64,000 nucleotides of DNA from Glaciecola sp. 33A (lineage in GTDB: Bacteria > Pseudomonadota > Gammaproteobacteria > Enterobacterales > Alteromonadaceae). Of this stretch, positions 36,415-45,298 are shown piece after piece. The position numbers were made by a program, and so were the translations under genes. Position 1 is the stretch's first letter, and each line of letters begins with the position of its first letter. The stretch covers positions 62,001 through 126,000 of the forward strand of contig NZ_PJAR01000035.1 in assembly GCF_002836745.1 (NCBI RefSeq), written 5' to 3'. The notes beneath the pieces were generated by a model that did no database searches, was not told where the DNA came from, and was given only the letters and a program-made list of their open reading frames with translations.

Positions 36415-37626
36415 TTATTTCCTTGGTGACAAATTATCGTTCGATTGAACATCTTTCGGGGTAAAGATATGCTCGCCGAATATTTTTTCAATAATACCCC
36501 GACCCGACTTCATGAGTAAATGGTAAGTGAGTAAATGTAGCGGCATTTTAATAAAATGTCCTCGCACCGTTGCCAGAAAATACCGAATGGGAGTCGCATC
36601 GCAGTGTAATAATCGATGTTGAGGTAGTAACACCTTTGCGAAAATAAATTGATCAAAAGCGACGCGTAACGTCGACTTATTTAGCAATAAATCAATCGTT
36701 GGTGTCGGTAATGATAAATCAAATATGTTTTGCAACGCACGCAGAGCCAAGCCTACTTCGTACTTGAAGCCGAGTTCTTCAGCAACATCGAGAACATCAC
36801 TCAAGTTATCGGCGCCTATCTCTATCAGCATAAAGTATAAGTCGAGTACATCACGAAAAGCCGTTTTGTACTCTTCATTTCTAAATAAATGGACTGCACT
36901 GTGCACAAACTGAGCCGGTAAACTGAGGGTTTGAATGCCATCTTTATTGCTTACTATGTGATTTTTTAAGACTGAAGCACTCGGTGCATCATTGGACACA
37001 ATCGGAATAATATTATGATGAACATCAATTATAGTGCCCCGATGTATATGCGCTAAAGGTGGAATTTCATGCGCCCACTTACGATAATAACGTTGATCGT
37101 AGTCACTGATTTTTTCCCCAAACCACCCATGCAGAGCCAATGTTTGCTCACAATCGATAAGTTGTGCTTTGTTTACCAAAATATCGATATCACTGTATAT
37201 TCTGCCCTGCCCCGCCAGCGAATGATTGAGGCTATATGCTGCCCCTTTTAAAAACACCACAAATTCTGATACTGGTTTGAGAATATGGCTTATCTCATTG
37301 GCTTCTAAAAATACCTGTTCTTTTTGTTTCTCAGCTATCTTTAAGGCGTTTTTTAAATGCCGTATGGTCTTTTCATCTAATTGCAGTGGCTTTTCATTTA
37401 CCGACAGCGGCTTTTTATCCGATTGCAGCGCATGTTCATCTGAGACCAACTGCTTTTCATGTAATTGCTCATCAAGCGAATTATCAAAAATCAGAAACGC
37501 TAATTTAGCCAACACTTTTTGCTTTCTAAGCACTACCATCGCCTTTGAGCGCTCAGGTTCGGTTAATGCGAATAGCATCTGGGGCTTCAAAAACAGCTGA
37601 ATAATAAAGTGTTGATTAAGTAACAT
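36415..37626 (-). CDS. NTP_transf_5-type nucleotidyltransferase family protein
   Basis: 403 aa. The centre has the nucleotidyltransferase pattern FLKGAAYSLNHSLAGQGRIYSDIDILV (about 133-160, GR.YSDIDILV with two acidic residues), then WAHEIPPLAHIHRGTIIDVHH. It belongs to the uncharacterised nucleotidyltransferase family (PF14907 by memory), often found with HprK-related kinase A genes. Residues about 55-90 carry an imperfect repeat (EKQLVSDE, DKKPLSVNE, EKPLQLDE) that looks like an insertion. It overlaps the kinase gene by 11 bp. Substrate of nucleotidyl transfer unknown. Confidence 0.78.
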   Translation of the reverse strand: MLLNQHFIIQLFLKPQMLFALTEPERSKAMVVLRKQKVLAKLAFLIFDNSLDEQLHEKQLVSDEHALQSDKKPLSVNEKPLQLDEKTIRHLKNALKIAEKQKEQVFLEANEISHILKPVSEFVVFLKGAAYSLNHSLAGQGRIYSDIDILVNKAQLIDCEQTLALHGWFGEKISDYDQRYYRKWAHEIPPLAHIHRGTIIDVHHNIIPIVSNDAPSASVLKNHIVSNKDGIQTLSLPAQFVHSAVHLFRNEEYKTAFRDVLDLYFMLIEIGADNLSDVLDVAEELGFKYEVGLALRALQNIFDLSLPTPTIDLLLNKSTLRVAFDQFIFAKVLLPQHRLLHCDATPIRYFLATVRGHFIKMPLHLLTYHLLMKSGRGIIEKIFGEHIFTPKDVQSNDNLSPRK

Positions 37627-38488
37627 TGATAATATCTTCAGTTAAAAACAAATCCACTTCGTTTAGATCGTTATAAAAGATTTCGAAGTGCTTTGTTTTC
37701 TCTATTAATGACGTAATAGTGTCGAAGCTGGATTTTCCAATGGCAGTAAAATTGAACGAATTATCAACTAACTGCATAAAACTCTCGGTCATATTTAATT
37801 GATAGATGTCTAATTTTCTATCTACTTTATAGTTAGGATAAACAATCCCGACAATTGTAGCCGCGGTTCGATTTTGCTCAAACGCTGCTTTGGGCGGTGC
37901 CATATGGATCACGTCGCCTTTGTGGGTGTCGCCAGCTACGGTAGAAAAAACAGACTCGGGAAACCATTGTTTGGCTAAGGCTATCGAACTATTCTTTAAA
38001 CAAATAGGCCTCACAAATGGAATAACTTGATTTGTATCCGGGATAATTAAGGCCATTTCATCCGATAACAACCGCCATCCGTTTTGCGATAGATGCGCCG
38101 TTAAGGTACTTTTACCTGAGCCTGGCGGTGCCGGAAACAAAATTGCTTTGTCGTCTTTAGCAAGCACAGCAGAATGGACTATTGCATACTGTAATTCATG
38201 CGCAGCAACGGTCCAATTCATTCCCCATTCTAGCATTGCATATGCCTGATTTGCCTTTAGCGGCTTAAAGGGTTCACGCTCATCACATAAAAAACGCGCT
38301 TGGGGTTTATAAAAGCGCCTGATCCCGCCTGAGTAGGTCGCACTTAAATAATAATCAACATAAACCAATGGGTCTATTTCATCACTAAAAGCATCGCCAT
38401 ATAAAATCTTGGCATTGCGGGCGACCAATGGAATATTGGTTTCGACTTGAAACGTGAATGGGGGTAAGTTTAATTGAAAGGTTTGCAT
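37616..38488 (-). CDS. HprK-related kinase A
   Basis: 290 aa. A P-loop LFPAPPGSGKSTLTAHL (about 116-132) and the following LLSDEMALI acidic strand match the HPr kinase/PEP-carboxykinase fold, while the HPr kinase signature and N-terminal domain are different. This corresponds to the HprK-related kinase A family. No HPr gene is near. ATG 38488 directly follows the TAA of the PqqD-like gene. It presumably phosphorylates a protein or small molecule handled by its operon partners; the target is unknown. Confidence 0.82.
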   Translation of the reverse strand: MQTFQLNLPPFTFQVETNIPLVARNAKILYGDAFSDEIDPLVYVDYYLSATYSGGIRRFYKPQARFLCDEREPFKPLKANQAYAMLEWGMNWTVAAHELQYAIVHSAVLAKDDKAILFPAPPGSGKSTLTAHLSQNGWRLLSDEMALIIPDTNQVIPFVRPICLKNSSIALAKQWFPESVFSTVAGDTHKGDVIHMAPPKAAFEQNRTAATIVGIVYPNYKVDRKLDIYQLNMTESFMQLVDNSFNFTAIGKSSFDTITSLIEKTKHFEIFYNDLNEVDLFLTEDIINVT

Positions 38489-38737
38489 TTACGCTGACAC
38501 CTGCGACTCAACTAGAAAGCCTTGATCAATGAGTGTTCGTAACTTGCTTAAGTCTTCTTTGCACAGCTTTTGTGGACAATCAAGCCACTCTTTAAAAACC
38601 GCTTCATTAACGCTAATGGAAGTGACAACGGTACTTTGGGTATTAAAAAAAACCAGCCCTGACTTATCTAAAAAAGGATGCATTAGCATCCCTTTTTTAC
38701 ATTCTAACTTGGTTTTCTCACCAATGTTTTTACTCAT
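38489..38737 (-). CDS. PqqD-like small protein (HPr-rel-A system)
   Basis: 82 aa with the PqqD/RRE pattern: an N-terminal strand pair (GLVFFNTQSTVVTSISVNEA), helix (VFKEWLDCPQKL) and C-terminal helix LRTLIDQGFLVES. RRE domains bind peptide leaders in RiPP pathways, but here the partner is a kinase. It overlaps the Tat-signal gene by 4 bp (ATGA) and abuts the kinase, so the three are translated together. Assignment rests on size, fold pattern and neighbour. Confidence 0.7.
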   Translation of the reverse strand: MSKNIGEKTKLECKKGMLMHPFLDKSGLVFFNTQSTVVTSISVNEAVFKEWLDCPQKLCKEDLSKLRTLIDQGFLVESQVSA

Positions 38738-39498
38738 CCAGCTATATGTTGCAAACTTTCAGGATGATGATGCAGCGCTTTAAGCGTTCTCAATGTACCC
38801 ACAGGGTCAGCTACAGCTGCTATATGTAATTTACTTATAAATAGCTCGGCATTTTGATACGGTGCATGATTTCCATTTACTGCATTCACTATTGGGTAAT
38901 GAATACCATGACGACCGCTGTACCTAGCATTCAAGTAGGTGCTTATTATGTAGCTATTAAGCTCTGAAGGAGAGCCATCTTCGCCGCCCAAATGCCTAAT
39001 CAACTTTTCCCAAGTGTACCTGCGCTCTTTGTTTTTGCTTAAGCCACGTTCTGTGAGTTCAATGTCGTAGTAGCGACCGTCGTGCTCTTGGCTACCTACT
39101 TTACCTTTCACTTTTTGCTCAATAAAATGTGTCAACTCAATTTTGTCACCTAACAAGTGACACAAACGCAGCTTAGATTCCTTACCATTGAAGCATCGTC
39201 TCAGCTTCCAATTAATAACGGGTGAGGCCGTGTATGTAAGATTTGCATAGACTCGACCCAGGGCAGAAACACCAGAGCGAAGCCATTGATCAGGCAACTT
39301 CAACATCAGGGGCGTTCCACCAGCAAAATCAGAACCGTGACCGGACGCCACAATGCTGTTGGTTAATCCAGTTGCCCACACCGACTTAGCGGGAATTGTC
39401 GCCAATGCCGCACCAACAGAAGCTCGTGTTAAAAATTGACGGCGGCTACTTGGTCCATCCAAATTTTGGTCGGTCAAATTTGAATTTTTGTCTATCAT
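38734..39498 (-). CDS. Tat-signal protein of unknown function, first gene of the kinase A operon
   Basis: 254 aa. Twin-arginine signal SSRRQFLTRASVGAALATIP (residues about 17-36) with cleavage near VWA, so it is probably folded in the cytosol and exported. The mature part has no recognised domain; it has a conserved-looking segment YTWEKLIRHLGGEDGSPSEL and ends HHHPESLQHIAG. AGGTGA lies 7 nt before the ATG. Its 4-bp overlap with the PqqD-like gene makes it a candidate client of the RRE/kinase pair. Confidence 0.72.
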   Translation of the reverse strand: MIDKNSNLTDQNLDGPSSRRQFLTRASVGAALATIPAKSVWATGLTNSIVASGHGSDFAGGTPLMLKLPDQWLRSGVSALGRVYANLTYTASPVINWKLRRCFNGKESKLRLCHLLGDKIELTHFIEQKVKGKVGSQEHDGRYYDIELTERGLSKNKERRYTWEKLIRHLGGEDGSPSELNSYIISTYLNARYSGRHGIHYPIVNAVNGNHAPYQNAELFISKLHIAAVADPVGTLRTLKALHHHPESLQHIAG

Positions 39499-39642
39499 TT
39501 CATATCACCTGATCATTTAGTGCACTAACTAATATAGTGCAAGAATTGAGCCAAAAAATAACTCTTTGTTTTTATAGATGTTTTACAGAGCCCATTCAGA
39601 AACTGATAAAAAAGCTGACACTAATTTAAACACCGTCGGTCA

Positions 39643-40455
39643 TTATAACGCTATGTCATTGCCTTTGGCTAGCTTTCTCAGATCCCTAATTGGGATTGCA
39701 TAGCTAATGCCACTCGGGTTTGTTAAGGCCGCTTCCTTGCCTTGTGATACAAATACTTTGTTTATAATCGCAATTACGTCGTTGCTGTTGCTAGCGAAAA
39801 CCGGACTGCCACTGTTGCCAGGATAGGCTGTGGCATCTAATTGATAAACCAAAAAGGGTGTTTTAAGCCGGTCTAACATTTGCAGGGTTAACTGATTTGC
39901 ATTGCTAGCCGGGTTCACGTCTGGCGTAATGGCGGCGATAATTCCCTGATGCGTTGCAGGGTATAAACCCAAAACAGCACCAATAGGAAAACCTGTAAAG
40001 AAAACGGACGTTCCTTGGTCTATCAAGTCATCATTAGCCAGTTTTAACGCAGGCAATGCTGTATCGATGGATAAAATAGCAATATCATGCACTGGGTCTA
40101 TTGCGATAATATCCATTTTATGAATTGCGGGATTTTGGCCTGTACCACTCAAGGCAACAAAATTTTGAACAATTGTCGGATCTAATTCTTTGGAAACCAC
40201 GTGGTAATTGGTCACAATATATTTGCCATTACCCACGACAAAACCAGTACCTAATATTTGCGGTGCATTTGACTCGAGTGGCGTAAAAATAGCAATACCG
40301 ACTATGGAGGGCTTTATCTGTTTTATTGATTCAGGTAGCGATTGCGTTTGCTGAGCCGATGTCATAGATGTGAAACACAAACAAAGTAAAGCGAAAATAG
40401 TGCTCCCCCAATATCCATCAGTAACTGCACTTCCTTTTTTGATTTGCATTATCAT
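39643..40455 (-). CDS. exported trypsin-like (HtrA-type) serine protease
   Basis: 270 aa. Signal peptide (FALLCLCFTSMTSA, cut before QQ), then a trypsin fold with the full triad: His in TNYHVV, Asp in PVHDIAIL, Ser in AYPGNSGSPVF. No PDZ domain follows, unlike DegP/DegS. Periplasmic or secreted. It is 144 bp upstream of the Tat-signal gene on the same strand and divergent from the GNAT gene. It could process exported proteins linked to the polysaccharide locus (inference). Confidence 0.88.
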   Translation of the reverse strand: MIMQIKKGSAVTDGYWGSTIFALLCLCFTSMTSAQQTQSLPESIKQIKPSIVGIAIFTPLESNAPQILGTGFVVGNGKYIVTNYHVVSKELDPTIVQNFVALSGTGQNPAIHKMDIIAIDPVHDIAILSIDTALPALKLANDDLIDQGTSVFFTGFPIGAVLGLYPATHQGIIAAITPDVNPASNANQLTLQMLDRLKTPFLVYQLDATAYPGNSGSPVFASNSNDVIAIINKVFVSQGKEAALTNPSGISYAIPIRDLRKLAKGNDIAL

Positions 40456-40516
40456 TCTCTTCTGTTGATTTGTGCGTTAGCATAACTAAAATTAGAACAC
40501 TAACCAATCAAAAAAT

Positions 40517-41560
40517 ATGCTGACTCAGATTTTTAAAAGCTACGAACTAGATCATGTAAACGCATTGCTAGCACAAGTAGCGAATTCAAATGACAGTGTA
40601 TTTTTAAGTCAACTTTGGCTAATACCTTGGCTAAAAACACTACCTAAAAAACCACTTTTAATGGTCTGCAAACGTGACACACACATACTAGGCTTAGCTT
40701 TCTGGGGCTGTCAGCAGCATTGGCTTGGTGACAGATATTATTTAAATCAAACAGGGGTGCATAGCGAGGATCAAGTTTGGATAGAGCAGAATGATATTAT
40801 TTGTCGTCCTGATGATCGTCCTGCCGTGCTTGAAGCGATGTTGCAAAAGCTCAGTGAGTTGAAAAATTTTGCAAAAGTGACCGCTCAAACGTGCCTCAGT
40901 GATCAATGGCAGCATGCACGCTATTTAGAACCAGAAATCACCTCAGAAACTAATTTTTATGCTGGGTTAAAAATGCCAAGCAATTATCTTGACAGCCTTT
41001 CAAAAAATACACGAGCGTCGATTAGACGTTCAAATAAGCTAATTGAAGATAAATTTGGCCCTATTTCTGTCACTATTGCCCAGCAAAGTGAACACCACGA
41101 CTTATTCAATAAAATCGCTCAATTGCATATCCTTAAATGGGGAACCAGTGAATATGGCAGTGGCTTTACCAATCCAACGTTTGTGCAATTCCATGAACAG
41201 TTACTGGGCACAAGTGATCACGAATACTCAGACAAGGCTAAACTACTCACGCTCACAGCAGGCGATTTCATCCTTGGGTATTTATACGTTTTAATTAGTG
41301 ATAATCAGATACTGTTTTATTTGTCGGCAATTAACTATGTCGACTTAGGCAATAAATATAAGCCGGGCTTAACCATGCACTTTCATGCAATAGAGCATTT
41401 TAAACACCTTGGGTATGACAATTACGACTTTTTAGCCGGCCCAGCAAGATACAAAGAGCAAATGTCGAATAACAGCTATCAGGTCTACCACGTCTCGATG
41501 TACAAAAACACCCGTCGCAATAGACTCTTAACAAAGCTAAAGTCGCTGTTACGACGCTGA
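40517..41560 (+). CDS. GNAT/FemAB-like acyltransferase
   Basis: 347 aa. The middle has KNTRASIRRSNKLIEDKFGP (about 160-180) and the end YLSAINYVDLGNKYKPGLTMHFHAIEH then YDNYDFLAGPARYKEQM, the pattern of the GNAT_6/BioF2-like family found in polysaccharide loci. It may acylate or aminoacylate a sugar in the exported polymer. Starts 62 bp from the divergent protease gene. A second, distinct member lies at 47.4 kb. Confidence 0.8.
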   Translation: MLTQIFKSYELDHVNALLAQVANSNDSVFLSQLWLIPWLKTLPKKPLLMVCKRDTHILGLAFWGCQQHWLGDRYYLNQTGVHSEDQVWIEQNDIICRPDDRPAVLEAMLQKLSELKNFAKVTAQTCLSDQWQHARYLEPEITSETNFYAGLKMPSNYLDSLSKNTRASIRRSNKLIEDKFGPISVTIAQQSEHHDLFNKIAQLHILKWGTSEYGSGFTNPTFVQFHEQLLGTSDHEYSDKAKLLTLTAGDFILGYLYVLISDNQILFYLSAINYVDLGNKYKPGLTMHFHAIEHFKHLGYDNYDFLAGPARYKEQMSNNSYQVYHVSMYKNTRRNRLLTKLKSLLRR

Positions 41561-41702
41561 CACCTGGTCTGAAATATGTTTTAAGCTGAGAGTCTAGTTT
41601 ATCAACTCACGTTATCAAAAAAAATACGTGTAGTTTTCCAATAAAAATTTATACTCATTGGCGAGAAAATGAGCAAACTCCAAGAGCAGGTGCAGCGTTA
41701 CA

Positions 41703-44330
41703 ATGATTCATGCGTTTAATTTTGATGGAACAAATGGAGTCCCCACCCCATTTTCAGTTGGGCTGCCGTTACCTAAGGCGACTTTTTGGCCTGAACAAAA
41801 ATTACAGATAGTCACCGAGGCAGGTTTACCTGTCATTTCGAGTGTGACTGCAAGCGCTTTGTGGGATGACAAATCCATTCGATGGTGCCAAATTGAAGGC
41901 TATTCAGACCAACGCAAAAGCCAAAAGTACTTTGTAACCGAGAGCCCAGCAAGCATCTTCAAAAAACAAGACTGTGTATTTGAAAAAGACGGCGCCTTCT
42001 TGCTAAAATCCAAAGATTTAACACTGCAGGTATCCGCCGATTCTTTTTTATCAGTAAAACAAGTAACCAGCAACGACCTTGTAGCACTTGAATTATCCCC
42101 AATTTTTTCGTTAAAACAAACAGACACCAAGTTCAAGTTAATTAATTCAAGGTTGTTGACCAAAACCAGTTCATGTAACCACCCCCTTTATGCCACATTA
42201 AAACAACAATATAAAACGCAGTTGGATACGCATAAAAAATACTTATACGTAACGGTTGAGTACAAGCTTGATTACCCTACCAACAAGCTTAAAATAGCAT
42301 TATCGGTGCATAACCCAATGCCGCTTATTCCGCAAAATGGTCAATGGGATCTGGGCAATGAAAATAGCATCGAACTAACTCAATTTGGATTAAAAATAGC
42401 ATTGCCGAAGGGCGGTTTCTCAGTTGCTAATACCGGTACTAATGCGGATGCGATTGCGCGCGCCAGTGCGGCTAAAAATGCTGGCGTAAATGATGGCACA
42501 AACCATAGCACAAGCCATAAAAACCGGGTATTTAAGCACTTTGAACAATGGTCGTTATTGATAAATAATAGTGGTGGTGAAAACTGGTTATCTAAAAATC
42601 ATGTCGATAAAAATGGCCTTATTCACCAAAAAGAACGCGGCGCCGTGGTTTTTGAAGTCGATAAAAAGCAAACACATACCTATAGAGAATTAAGACCATC
42701 ACTGGCATTTATGATGTCTGATGAAGCGCAACGCTTTGCTATTCATGTTGACAATATGTGGCAAAAGTTTCCGCTGGAAGTAGCAGCCCTGAATGACGAA
42801 CTGGATATCAATTTTTGTGAAAAAAACACCGATGCTGGTATTGAGTTACAGCCCGGTGAAATAAAGTTTCATTCATTGAATATCGCGTTATTACAAACAC
42901 CGGTGCTAACCAATGCCAACAGTCAGCCCCCTACGATGAGCCTTAACCCGGATATATTTTGCAGCGCCAATACTATTCCGTGGTTAACCCAATCAATTAC
43001 CCACAGCCCGCTAACTAGCATCGTTAGTTTAGGTTTGACGGGAGAGAGAAACTTTTTTGCTAAGCGAGAAGCTGTCGATGAATTTGGCTGGCGAAATTTT
43101 GGTGATATTTATGCTGACCATGAAGCAATAGGATACAAGGGCGATGATATTTTTGTCTCGCACTACAATAATCAGTATGACCCTTTACAAGGTTTTCTTA
43201 AGCAATGGGTAATTACTGGCGATCCCAAATGGAAAGAATTAGCAGATGACCTCTTTGAACATATTGTTAATATCGATATTTACCATTCAGAGTTAGATAA
43301 ACAGGAATATAATGGCGGCCTTTTTTGGCACACGGACCATTACGTAGAGGCTGAAACGGCGACTCACCGCACTTACTCAAAACGCCAACAAAAAGGTGTT
43401 TACGAGGATCATGCCGGCGGCGGCGGGCCAGGAAGTCACCATTGCTATACCAGTGGCTTAGCCCTGTATTATCAGCTAACTGGAAATGAGAGCGCGAAAA
43501 ACGCGGTCATCCAACTAGGCAACTGGATTACTTATTTTTTCGAAGGCGACGGCACATTGCTAGGCAGCTTGCTCCAATATCGAAACAGAGCGATTGTAAG
43601 AAACCCATTAACTGGTCGTTATCCTCTGGATAGAGGCGTTGCAAACTACGTCAATGTACTGCTTGATAGCTATGAACTAACGGCTAACCGCCTCTATGTA
43701 GAAAGAGCATCAAGCATCATTACCCAAACGTTTCATTTTACCGATATTATTGCTGAGCGAAATTTTGAGGATATTGAAAATACGTGGTATTACATTGTTT
43801 TCATGCAGTCGGTTGCCAAGTATTTATGGATGTGCGAAACCGTATATGGCATTGATCATGATTATGCCAGTATCAAAAAGTCGTTTTTACACTACATTGA
43901 ATGGATTGCAACACAAGAGCAACCGTATTTAGATAATCATCAGAAACTTGAATATCCAAATGACACTTGGACGGCGCAAGACCTGAGAAAAATAATGGTA
44001 CTAAAAATTGCCTTGAATTATGCCGACCTGCCGCACTTAAAAGAACTGATGCAACAAAAAGTTGATAGCTTAACGCGTTATGTTGAAAACAAATTATGCA
44101 ACAGCAACGAAAAAGATTTCACTCGGGTGATAGCATTAGTGATGCAAAATAATATTGGTGATATCAGTCAAATTGGCTTGACCAATGATGTTGATCCAGA
44201 AGTGACGATTGAACATCGCACCGCAGCATTTAGTTTTGTCCGCTTCGCTGGGCGCTTCATAAAGGGTTACTCATTAACTCGAGAATTCAAGCATCTACTT
44301 ATTCGCTTCCCTCAGTTGAGACTCAAATAA
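41703..44330 (+). CDS. large RIFT-barrel/alpha-toroid protein, possible polysaccharide lyase
   Basis: 875 aa without signal peptide. The N-terminus (NGVPTPFSVGLPLPKATFWP) resembles the first domain of exo-rhamnogalacturonan-lyase-like proteins; residues about 480-700 (FWHTDHYVEAETATHRTYSK, HAGGGGPGSHHCYTSGLALYYQLTG) look like an (alpha/alpha) toroid with conserved His and Tyr, as in uronate lyases and glycoside hydrolases. CAGGTG lies about 10 nt before the ATG, and its stop shares a base with the next gene start. A cytosolic lyase-like protein in a synthesis operon is unusual. Activity not proven. Confidence 0.65.
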   Translation: MIHAFNFDGTNGVPTPFSVGLPLPKATFWPEQKLQIVTEAGLPVISSVTASALWDDKSIRWCQIEGYSDQRKSQKYFVTESPASIFKKQDCVFEKDGAFLLKSKDLTLQVSADSFLSVKQVTSNDLVALELSPIFSLKQTDTKFKLINSRLLTKTSSCNHPLYATLKQQYKTQLDTHKKYLYVTVEYKLDYPTNKLKIALSVHNPMPLIPQNGQWDLGNENSIELTQFGLKIALPKGGFSVANTGTNADAIARASAAKNAGVNDGTNHSTSHKNRVFKHFEQWSLLINNSGGENWLSKNHVDKNGLIHQKERGAVVFEVDKKQTHTYRELRPSLAFMMSDEAQRFAIHVDNMWQKFPLEVAALNDELDINFCEKNTDAGIELQPGEIKFHSLNIALLQTPVLTNANSQPPTMSLNPDIFCSANTIPWLTQSITHSPLTSIVSLGLTGERNFFAKREAVDEFGWRNFGDIYADHEAIGYKGDDIFVSHYNNQYDPLQGFLKQWVITGDPKWKELADDLFEHIVNIDIYHSELDKQEYNGGLFWHTDHYVEAETATHRTYSKRQQKGVYEDHAGGGGPGSHHCYTSGLALYYQLTGNESAKNAVIQLGNWITYFFEGDGTLLGSLLQYRNRAIVRNPLTGRYPLDRGVANYVNVLLDSYELTANRLYVERASSIITQTFHFTDIIAERNFEDIENTWYYIVFMQSVAKYLWMCETVYGIDHDYASIKKSFLHYIEWIATQEQPYLDNHQKLEYPNDTWTAQDLRKIMVLKIALNYADLPHLKELMQQKVDSLTRYVENKLCNSNEKDFTRVIALVMQNNIGDISQIGLTNDVDPEVTIEHRTAAFSFVRFAGRFIKGYSLTREFKHLLIRFPQLRLK

Positions 44331-45298
44331 TGGAGCAGACAGCAGAGCGTTGCAGTTTCATTATCCCTCATTTAGGCCGAGAGAATATGTTAGTTGATAC
44401 CCTCACCTCAATTAGCCTGCTACAAGGCGCTGCAATTGATATTGAAGTGATCGTGGTCACAAAAAACCAGACGCTGCATTTTGATGTCGAATTACTGACT
44501 GAGAACATGGACCTACACATTATTTATGCGCCGCAGCAGGTGACGATATCAGCGCAACGAAACTTAGGCTTTGCAAAGGCCAGCGGAAATTTAATCGCAT
44601 TTTTAGATGCCGATATTAGCCTTGCCAGTAATTGGCTAAGTGCGCTACGCCCATTGTTAACAGCACATACAAAGTTGGTTAGTGCAGTGCAAGTGGCCTG
44701 TGAACATGCCAGCCCGCTTGAAATATTAAGAACCGAATTAAGTAACGCCAGCGTCGATTGTCACGTCGAGTTTTTACCTGGCAGAAACTTACTCATGACA
44801 CGCGACACATTTATCACTTCCGGCGGCTTTCCTGAGCACCTAGTGACTTGTGAAGACTATGTTTTCACCCAAAAAGTGGGTGAACAAGGCAAGTTGTTGT
44901 ATTCCACGGCGAGTGACTATGTTCACCTTGGTGAAGACAAAGAATTTATTGAAATGGCAAAAAAAGAAGTGTGGCGCGGGCAATCAAATTTAGCCTCGTT
45001 AAAAGGAAGAGATATCGGGTTGGCCGAGTATCCAAGCTTTATTGCACCACCGGTGTTTTCCTTTGGGCTACTATTTGCACTGCTGTTTTTTGTCATAGGA
45101 CACAGTGTATTAGCCCTATTATGCATGGTCGCCAGCATTGGTGTGCTATCACTGTATGTACTAAGATTAGTCAAGCTAGCATCACCTGCGCTTTCAATAG
45201 TGACCATTATTAAATTTTACGGTCTGTATTTTCCCGCGCGAACTTGGGGTACAATTTTAGGCTTAATCAAACCCATAAGAACGAGTAGCCATAGTTGA
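44330..45298 (+). CDS. family 2 glycosyltransferase with C-terminal membrane segments
   Basis: 322 aa. GT-A domain: FIIPHLGRENMLVDTLTSI, then AQRNLGFAKASGNLIAFLDADISL (DxD-type FLDAD near residue 95) and HLVTCEDYVFTQKVG. Two hydrophobic helices (about residues 245-290) anchor it to the membrane. The start (ATG) shares the last base of the preceding TAA. Part of a tightly packed operon 41.7-48.5 kb. Confidence 0.88.
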   Translation: MEQTAERCSFIIPHLGRENMLVDTLTSISLLQGAAIDIEVIVVTKNQTLHFDVELLTENMDLHIIYAPQQVTISAQRNLGFAKASGNLIAFLDADISLASNWLSALRPLLTAHTKLVSAVQVACEHASPLEILRTELSNASVDCHVEFLPGRNLLMTRDTFITSGGFPEHLVTCEDYVFTQKVGEQGKLLYSTASDYVHLGEDKEFIEMAKKEVWRGQSNLASLKGRDIGLAEYPSFIAPPVFSFGLLFALLFFVIGHSVLALLCMVASIGVLSLYVLRLVKLASPALSIVTIIKFYGLYFPARTWGTILGLIKPIRTSSHS

